Shown: one piece after another, positions 53,396 to 59,022 of the stretch
Layout of the letters: each line of letters starts with the position of its first letter
How positions within the stretch are numbered: position 1 is the first letter of the stretch
Assembly: GCA_026993525.1 (NCBI GenBank)
Contig: JALWSS010000112.1
Coordinates: forward strand, 1-59,022
DNA: 59,022 nucleotides
Reading direction: 5' to 3'
Source: Saprospiraceae bacterium
GTDB taxonomy: Bacteria; Bacteroidota; Bacteroidia; Chitinophagales; Saprospiraceae
Program-made: the position numbers and the translations under genes
The notes under the pieces: generated by a model
What the model saw: only the letters and a program-made list of their open reading frames with translations
The model's database searches: none
What the model was told of the DNA's origin: nothing

Positions 53396-54266
53396 AAACC
53401 AAAGATCTTCAGTCATCCACAACGACTCCATCTTAGCGGCCTATCGCTTTTGGAGTCCATCCTACAACATTCATTTCGGGTACTGGCAATGGGGCATCAA
53501 CCCTTTTGACAGAGAGGCAATGTTGGAGGCCCTGAACGAAGAAGTGCTGAAAAGCCTGCAATTGTTGCCTTCGGCCCGGGCAAGGTTGCTCGATGCAGGC
53601 TGTGGTACCGGGGCCACCTTGCGTTATCTGTCAGCGCACTTGCCGCATGTTGAACTGCACGGCATCGGACTGGCCCCCGGGCTGATTGAAATGGGCCGGC
53701 AGTTGAACGGGCAAAACGGGGTTGCCAAACGCATTCAACTCCGTTGCGGCGATTTCCAACGGCTGCCGTTCCCTCGGAATTTTTTTGATGCCATCGTCGC
53801 AATAGAAAGTGTGTGCTACGCCACCGGAAAGGACAAAGCTGACTTGGCGAGGGAATTTTCCAGGGTGCTGACCGGCGGTGGGACCCTGGTGGTGGTGGAT
53901 GTTTTCATGAAGTCCGGTAAAATGCCCCCCCGGCCATTCAGGTGGATATTGAGAAAGGTGACAGAAAGCTGGGCCATCGGGCAAGTGGGGGTTTTGCCAC
54001 AATTCATCAAACAACTTGAATTACACGGCCTCGAGGTACACGCTGTCCGGAACTTGTCAATGAATAGCATTCCCTCGGCGCTGCACATTCCTTTGGTGGT
54101 AGCAAGATTATTGGCTTCGGCCATATTGCGCAGCGAAGAAAACAGAAAGGGAAAACTACAGTACGCAAAGGCGCTCTTCTCAACACTACTCACCGGTATT
54201 TTGACACCCTACCTGGCTTATACGCTCCTGGTAGCTGAAAAATCTTCCGGGCAAGGTGACAAATGA
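53373..54266 (+). CDS. SAM-dependent methyltransferase with uncertain start
   Basis: Up to 297 residues. Motif I is RLLDAGCGTG (71-80), then GDFQRLPFPRNFFDAIVAIESVCYA and VLTGGGTLVVVDVF, typical of the UbiE/gamma-tocopherol/C-24 sterol methyltransferase group acting on lipophilic substrates. The conserved FWSPSYNIHFGYWQWG stretch (27-42) precedes it, but no ATG lies upstream of it in frame; the first is at 53520, which would cut into the fold. TTG at 53373, inside the SecB-like gene, is the only usual alternative. The 5' end was probably displaced by the TAC cassette. The C-terminus contains hydrophobic helices. Confidence 0.7.
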   Translation: MNHLRKNKNQRSSVIHNDSILAAYRFWSPSYNIHFGYWQWGINPFDREAMLEALNEEVLKSLQLLPSARARLLDAGCGTGATLRYLSAHLPHVELHGIGLAPGLIEMGRQLNGQNGVAKRIQLRCGDFQRLPFPRNFFDAIVAIESVCYATGKDKADLAREFSRVLTGGGTLVVVDVFMKSGKMPPRPFRWILRKVTESWAIGQVGVLPQFIKQLELHGLEVHAVRNLSMNSIPSALHIPLVVARLLASAILRSEENRKGKLQYAKALFSTLLTGILTPYLAYTLLVAEKSSGQGDK

Positions 54267-54345
54267 CACCTGCACCGGATGACCCCGCTCAGTGACTATT
54301 GCCCGGCTGGCGTATAAAATTTGCAATGAACAAAATCAATCGGCG

Positions 54346-54774
54346 ATGAAAACATCTATGAAAAGTCCTGCTCTATTCATTGCGCTTGTTTTCACTGGAA
54401 TTCTTCTCAGTTCAACGGGTTGCGAAGAGCAAAAAGCCAGAAAAGCGGCGATAAGGGAAGGGGAAGTGTATTTCAAATCTTACTGTGCCCTCTGCCACGG
54501 CGAAAACGCCGACGGCAAAGGCGATATGGCTTCCATGTTAGACACCCCTCCGATGGACCTCACCACCATTGCGAAGCGAAGAGGAGGAGAATTTCCCGAA
54601 GATGAAATCGCAAGGATCATTGCAACGGCCGAGAGGACGCCAGGCCACAGCCTCGGAGAAATGCCGGCGTGGTGGGAAACCCTCAAAAGGGCTGAAAACA
54701 TTGATGACCCCGAAGTGGTCAGGCAAAAAATTGAAAACATAGTTGCCTACCTGAAAACCCTCCAAAAAGAATAA
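54346..54774 (+). CDS. Cytochrome c lipoprotein
   Basis: 142 residues. A lipoprotein signal (LLSSTGC, Cys26) is followed by one haem-binding CALCH motif (residues 47-51) in GEVYFKSYCALCHGENADGKGDM, and a GEMPAWW segment supplying the probable axial methionine. It is likely a periplasm-facing electron carrier anchored to a membrane. I chose the ATG at 54346; one four codons later is possible. It has its own terminator and no oxidase genes beside it. Confidence 0.9.
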   Translation: MKTSMKSPALFIALVFTGILLSSTGCEEQKARKAAIREGEVYFKSYCALCHGENADGKGDMASMLDTPPMDLTTIAKRRGGEFPEDEIARIIATAERTPGHSLGEMPAWWETLKRAENIDDPEVVRQKIENIVAYLKTLQKE

Positions 54775-54795
54775 ATCCCTCAGTACCAGTTGCTA

Positions 54796-54832
54796 AAAAG
54801 GGGCCTTGCAACTGCAAAGCCCCTTTCCTTTT
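54796..54832. terminator. Terminator shared by cytochrome c and secDF
   Basis: AAAGGGGC...GCCCCTTT stem with GCA-rich inner pairing (TTGCAACTGCAA) and T-rich flank, between two converging genes. Confidence 0.85.
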
Positions 54833-54853
54833 GCCGGAGAAAATCGCCGGTCT

Positions 54854-57800
54854 TTATGCCTTGGCCGTATGGCGCTTGATCGTCTTGCGGTCTTTGGCCT
54901 TCGATTTCCTGGAGATCTTAATGTCGCCTTTGGTAAGGTCTGACATGATGGGCGATGCAATGAAGATGGAGGAGTAGGTACCCACTACCACACCCAACAC
55001 CAGGGCAAAGGCGAATCCTTTGATGCTTCCGCTACCAAACAGCCAGAGTACGAAGACGGTGAACAAGGTGGTAAGACCCGTGATCAGCGTACGGCTCATG
55101 GTGCTGTTGATGGCTGCATTGATGATGTCATTTTTCTCCTTGTCCGGAAAGAGTCCGGAGTATTCCCGGATACGGTCGTAAACGATAACGGTATCATTCA
55201 CGGAGTAACCGATGATGGTCAGAATGGCGGCGATGAATGCCTGGTCCACTTCCATCGGGAAGGGCAAGATGCCATGGAGCAATGAGAACACAGACACCAC
55301 CACGAGGGCGTCGTGGGCGGTAGCGGCCACAGCCCCCAGGGAGTATTGCCACTTGTTGAAACGCACCAGGATGTAGAGGAAGATAACCAGCAAACCGAAG
55401 AAAACGGCCTCACCGGCACTGTTCCGGAGGTCGTCAGCCACAGTTGGTCCCACCTTGCTGAAAGAGGTCACGTGGGTTTTGCCCACAATGTCGGGATTCT
55501 TGAAATCCTCCAGCGATTCGCCGGCGTTGAATGAGGCCAGGCCTTCGTGCAATTTGGCAATGACCTTTTCGGGCGCATCATCGGCAGGGTCGTCAACCAG
55601 GTAATCAGTGACGATATTGTAAGTATTTTCAGTGTTTACCGCTTTTACAATGGGCGCTTCACCCAGGACTGTTTCCAGGGTGGTACGGATGGATTCGGCA
55701 TCCACCTGCTCACCTGCAAACTCAACGTTGACCGAGTAGCCGCCCCTGAAGTCCACCCCAAGGTCGAAACCACGGGTAAAGACAGAAACAATCCCCATGA
55801 TGATGATGGAAGCAGAAATGATGTAAAATACTTTTCTGCGCTTCATCCAATCTACGTCAAGGTTGGCAAGAACATTTTTGGTTGCATTGGTCCAGACGGT
55901 GAAATTGCGCCCTTTGGCCAGCCACCACTCGATGATCAGCCGGCTCACCAACACCGCTGTGAACAGCGTGGTCATGATACCGATGGCCAGGATCACACCG
56001 AATCCTTTGATGGGCCCGAGACCAAAGACGATCAGAACAAAAGAAGTCAACAGGGTGGTCACGTTACCGTCAATGATGGCTGAATAGGAGTTCTGGTATC
56101 CGTCTCGCACGGCAGCGGCTATGGTTTTACCGGCCCTCAGTTCCTCCCTCACGCGCTCGTAAATGATCACGTTGGCATCAACGGCCATACCGATGGTCAG
56201 TACGATACCGGCAATACCCGGCAGGGTCAGTACGGTACCGGCAGAGGCTACGGCAGCCAGCAGGAAAACCACGTTGAGGAACAACACTGCAATGGAAACA
56301 AAGCCCGCCGTTCCGTAATAAAATACCATGAAAACCAGCACCAGCAGAAATCCGATCAGAAGGGCATTCAAACTCTTGCTGATATTTTTGGCACCCAGCG
56401 ATGGGCCCACCACCGATTCCTGAATGATCTGCGTACGGGCAGGCAACTTGCCGATCTGAAGAATGTTGGCGAGGTCTTGTGCCTCCTGAACGGTAAACTG
56501 ACCCGTGATTTGCGAATCACCCGAAGTGATGGGGTTGATCACACGGGGAGCCGAAACAACCTGGCTGTCGAGTACGATGGCAATTTCACGGTTGTTGTCA
56601 TTGGCGGCCTTGGTGGTCATGCGGCCCCAGATACGGGCGCCCTCAGAGTCCATTTTCAGGCTGATGGCCAACTGGCCGGAAGTAGGATCGGTAGTGACAA
56701 ATGCGTCGGTGACGTGATCGCCTTCCAGCGGAGCCTTTTCTTTGCCCGGCTCTTTTTTGATCATGTAGAGCTCATACAGTTCTTTATCTGATGGGGTCGT
56801 TTCGTTATCGAGGTTTTTTACCGGAGAGCGGGACCACAACAGCATGGCATCCCTGGGGAACAACTCTTTGATGCCGGGTTTATTGAGCATCTCCATCACG
56901 GCCTTCTGCTTGTTCTTTTCGGCGGTGCCGATCGGAGCCAGACCAAGCGCACCGGAGTTGTTCAACGTAAAAATGTCAAACAATGGCCCCTGGGTACTGG
57001 ACAGGTTGTTGAGGCTGTCGGCAGCACTCGTTTCAGCAACTTGGGTGGAATCGGTCTCCACGGCAGTTGAATCAGTTGCAGTTTCTTCAGAAGCGGTGAT
57101 CTTTTCCTGCTCCTGCATTTTGCGAAGCTGCTCATTGGCTTTGATAAAAGGCTCTATCACCCCCGGATCGGTGATTCTGTAAACGTTCCAGAATTCCAGT
57201 TTGGCGGCAGCCTGAAGGTATGAGCGGGCACGCTGAGGGTTGTCAACACCCGGCAATTCAACCAGGATGAGGTCACGGCCGGCATCCAAAGATACGTTCG
57301 GACCGATGACGCCCAGCTTGTCAATACGCTCTTTGAGCAGCTTGTAGGTGAGATCAACGGTTTCGTTGGCTTTTTCCCGAAGTATCCTGATCACCTCACC
57401 ATCAGGCGTGTTGATGTTGATCTTGTCGGAAAGCGTTTCGTTGCGCTTGAAAAGTGAATTCAGGGGTTTGCCGTTGGTGGTTTCACGCCAGGCCTGCGCA
57501 AACAGGGTGATAAAATCTTCCTGTGAATTCTTCTGGGCCTCTTTGGCTTTTGCCAGTGCGGCTTCCAGCTCAGGGTTCTGCACATTACCGGCCAGGGTTC
57601 TGATGAAATCACTCAAATCAACCTGGAGCAATACACTCATACCGCCTTTCAGGTCAAGACCAAAGTTGAGCTGAGAACCTTTGAGGTCCTGATAAGTGTA
57701 AGACTTGAGAAGGGGAATTTTAAAAATAACCTCTGAAGACATGGAGTCCAGGTAGGCAGCATAGGCTTTTTTGTAGGCCTGGTTTTGCTCGTCTTCCGAA

Positions 57801-57937
57801 ACCTGTGCAGCAACGCTATTCGCATACTTGTCGGCTGCATTCTCCACACTTCGTGTCGGCAGGATGAGCAAAAACTGGTAAACCGACACGATCGCCAGCG
57901 CAATGAGGAAGAACTTGATGATTCCTTTTCCTTGCAT
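54854..57937 (-). CDS. secDF: SecDF fusion protein translocase subunit
   Basis: Uses the proton gradient to help Sec-driven export from the periplasmic side. The 1027-residue chain joins SecD (to about 690) and SecF: one N-terminal helix, a long periplasmic P1 region with inserted low-complexity Ser/Thr/Glu stretch (about 280-320), then the NFGLDLKGG motif, the D-containing DANVIIYERVREELRAGK motif, and in SecF GVDFRGG, YSVNDTVIVYDRIREYSG. Twelve membrane segments are expected. Fused SecDF is usual in Bacteroidota. Confidence 0.97.
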   Translation of the reverse strand: MQGKGIIKFFLIALAIVSVYQFLLILPTRSVENAADKYANSVAAQVSEDEQNQAYKKAYAAYLDSMSSEVIFKIPLLKSYTYQDLKGSQLNFGLDLKGGMSVLLQVDLSDFIRTLAGNVQNPELEAALAKAKEAQKNSQEDFITLFAQAWRETTNGKPLNSLFKRNETLSDKININTPDGEVIRILREKANETVDLTYKLLKERIDKLGVIGPNVSLDAGRDLILVELPGVDNPQRARSYLQAAAKLEFWNVYRITDPGVIEPFIKANEQLRKMQEQEKITASEETATDSTAVETDSTQVAETSAADSLNNLSSTQGPLFDIFTLNNSGALGLAPIGTAEKNKQKAVMEMLNKPGIKELFPRDAMLLWSRSPVKNLDNETTPSDKELYELYMIKKEPGKEKAPLEGDHVTDAFVTTDPTSGQLAISLKMDSEGARIWGRMTTKAANDNNREIAIVLDSQVVSAPRVINPITSGDSQITGQFTVQEAQDLANILQIGKLPARTQIIQESVVGPSLGAKNISKSLNALLIGFLLVLVFMVFYYGTAGFVSIAVLFLNVVFLLAAVASAGTVLTLPGIAGIVLTIGMAVDANVIIYERVREELRAGKTIAAAVRDGYQNSYSAIIDGNVTTLLTSFVLIVFGLGPIKGFGVILAIGIMTTLFTAVLVSRLIIEWWLAKGRNFTVWTNATKNVLANLDVDWMKRRKVFYIISASIIIMGIVSVFTRGFDLGVDFRGGYSVNVEFAGEQVDAESIRTTLETVLGEAPIVKAVNTENTYNIVTDYLVDDPADDAPEKVIAKLHEGLASFNAGESLEDFKNPDIVGKTHVTSFSKVGPTVADDLRNSAGEAVFFGLLVIFLYILVRFNKWQYSLGAVAATAHDALVVVSVFSLLHGILPFPMEVDQAFIAAILTIIGYSVNDTVIVYDRIREYSGLFPDKEKNDIINAAINSTMSRTLITGLTTLFTVFVLWLFGSGSIKGFAFALVLGVVVGTYSSIFIASPIMSDLTKGDIKISRKSKAKDRKTIKRHTAKA

Positions 57938-58161
57938 GACAGCAACAATTTTTTGAGGAAAATCGGGGGATGGCCCGGCAGCTTAGTCAGTTCGTTTTCC
58001 TGAAGTGCCGGAGAACCTATCGCTTTGCCCTGTTTTCCATTTGAGATACATTCAGGAGAAATCCTGAGGGTTAACGAGTTAAAGTTGGTACAATACTTTC
58101 TTTTTCAGCTACTTAGGGATAGTTTTTTCTACCCTGCAGAGAGCCTTCCGAAAAAACTGCG

Positions 58162-58169
58162 CAAATATA
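58162..58169 (-). promoter_or_regulatory. Bacteroidota -7 box for secDF
   Basis: TATATTTG on the minus strand; it would give a leader of about 215 bases. No secretion-arrest ORF was identified in that leader. The remainder of 58170-58425 shows no gene. Confidence 0.6.
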
Positions 58170-58425
58170 AGCCTTTTACCGTTTCTCCTATTTTTTGTTT
58201 CGCCTCCGGCAATGGCAGAACAAAGCAATTGTTTCTGCTTTGGGTGTTACTTTTTCCCCTGGCTCCGTCAGAAAACCGGTTCGTGGGAAAATACTGTGAA
58301 ACACTGCGCAATTCAGACGCAAAAACCGTTACCTCCCCCGAACCATCTTTTTAACTTTCGGCATTCATTTTCCGACGCCACTTGCTCCAAAGTGGCAGGA
58401 GCTAATCAAAATCATCAAAACAACA

Positions 58426-58932
58426 ATGGGACTATTTTCTTTCCTCAAAAATGCAGGCGCTGCCCTCGTAGGTGGAGGCGGCAAAAGCAAGCCTGAAAAA
58501 CCAGCCGCCGATGTGCCCGCAGCCGACGATGCCATGAAAAGACTGGCCGACCAGCAGTTGGCCATGCGACTCACCAACCACGTGGTTGCCCTGGAACTGA
58601 AGGTTGACGACCTGAAAATTGACGTTGACGATGACAAAGCAACGGTGAGCGGAACGGTGCCCTCACAATCTGAGCGTGAAAAGGTCATCCTCGCCATCGG
58701 CAATGTGGCCGGTATCGCTTCAGTGGAAGACAACCTCAACGTAGAAAAGCCGGAACCTGAAGCCACTTTTTACGAAGTGAAATCAGGCGACACACTCTCC
58801 AAAATTTCCAAAATGCACTACGGTTCTTACAACAAGTACATGATCATCTTTGAGGCCAACAAGCCCATGTTGAAAGATCCTGACAAAATTTACCCGGGGC
58901 AGGTACTTCGCATCCCGCCCCTCGAAGGCTAA
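58426..58932 (+). CDS. lysM: BON-LysM domain protein (Kbp/YgaU-like)
   Basis: 168 residues: an Ala/Gly-rich N-terminus, a BON domain at about 40-107 (VDDLKIDVDDDKATVSGTVPSQSEREKVILAIGN) and a LysM domain at about 116-164 (YEVKSGDTLSKISKMHYGSYNKYMIIFEANKPML...YPGQVLRIP). This arrangement matches the potassium-binding protein Kbp (YgaU) of E. coli, a cytoplasmic K+ sensor. No signal peptide is visible. Confidence 0.93.
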   Translation: MGLFSFLKNAGAALVGGGGKSKPEKPAADVPAADDAMKRLADQQLAMRLTNHVVALELKVDDLKIDVDDDKATVSGTVPSQSEREKVILAIGNVAGIASVEDNLNVEKPEPEATFYEVKSGDTLSKISKMHYGSYNKYMIIFEANKPMLKDPDKIYPGQVLRIPPLEG

Positions 58933-58953
58933 TTTGCTTGCGAAAGGGTTTTG

Positions 58954-58984
58954 CAGCCGGTCCCGTTCAGTGGCCGGCTGTTTT
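58954..58984 (+). terminator. Terminator after the LysM gene
   Basis: CAGCCGG pairs with CCGGCTG around a 17-base loop, followed by four T. Confidence 0.65.
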
Positions 58985-59022
58985 CGTAACGGCGATCTCC
59001 AGATCGCCAACCCATGTAACGG

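Overview
The window looks like a chromosomal segment of a Bacteroidota bacterium, most likely of the Saprospiria (Lewinella/Haliscomenobacter-like) group. Evidence: -7 promoter boxes of the TAnnTTTG type in front of many genes; gene families almost confined to the phylum (DUF4294, DUF4252, DUF2279, DUF5916, Bacteroidota-type LptF/G permease, single-chain SecDF, TraR/DksA protein with a degenerate zinc finger, TrpB2); and a generally GC-rich coding background. The class-level placement is inference from gene content only.

Layout. 0.4-9.4 kb: arsenite exporter, UvrA, a SAM methyltransferase, DUF4294, pterin dehydratase and an M49 dipeptidyl-peptidase lipoprotein. 9.5-19.2 kb: ribosomal protein S20, TrpB2, an HtrA-like protease, a PlsC-type acyltransferase, two GT2 glycosyltransferases, an ECF sigma factor and an SDR. 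19.2-22.1 kb: an AT-rich island with a small membrane protein and a sodium:solute symporter bracketed by two copies of a small inverted-repeat element. 22.5-27 kb: minus-strand lipid genes (inositol-phosphate synthase, PgpA-like phosphatase, GtrA protein, lipid kinase). 27-33 kb: S21, tRNA-Gly, OsmC, FAD reductase, DksA-like protein, DUF2279, prohibitin. 33.5-46 kb: GatB, PurH, superoxide dismutase, AhcY, DUF5916 outer-membrane protein, a RelE/HTH toxin-antitoxin pair, MutA-like protein, fructose-bisphosphate aldolase. 45.4-47.7 kb: ECF sigma factor, putative anti-sigma factor and two DUF4252 proteins. 48.2-59 kb: LptF-like permease, an NSS transporter with its tiny MetS-like partner, a three-gene toxin-antitoxin-chaperone cassette, a methyltransferase, a cytochrome c lipoprotein, SecDF and a BON-LysM protein.

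The most interesting coding unit is the cassette at 51993-53395: a 179-aa candidate toxin, an HTH antitoxin overlapping it by four bases and carrying a long C-terminal tail, and a SecB-like chaperone six bases further on. This is the layout of toxin-antitoxin-chaperone (TAC) systems, but the toxin does not look like a classical HigB. It appears to have landed directly in front of a methyltransferase gene that now lacks an obvious start codon.

The second striking theme is non-coding. Intergenic spaces are filled with short tandem arrays with periods of 7, 8 or 10 bases, often starting at or supplying the stop codon of a gene. A ~240-bp inverted-repeat element (MITE-1; three copies, one collapsed copy and one internal relic) sits inside the octamer arrays. 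A second ~100-140 bp element (MITE-2; three copies and one half copy), an ~76-bp double hairpin, many CCCGA/TCGGG palindromes, and a scattered TTGCGAAGC motif in both coding and non-coding DNA complete the picture.
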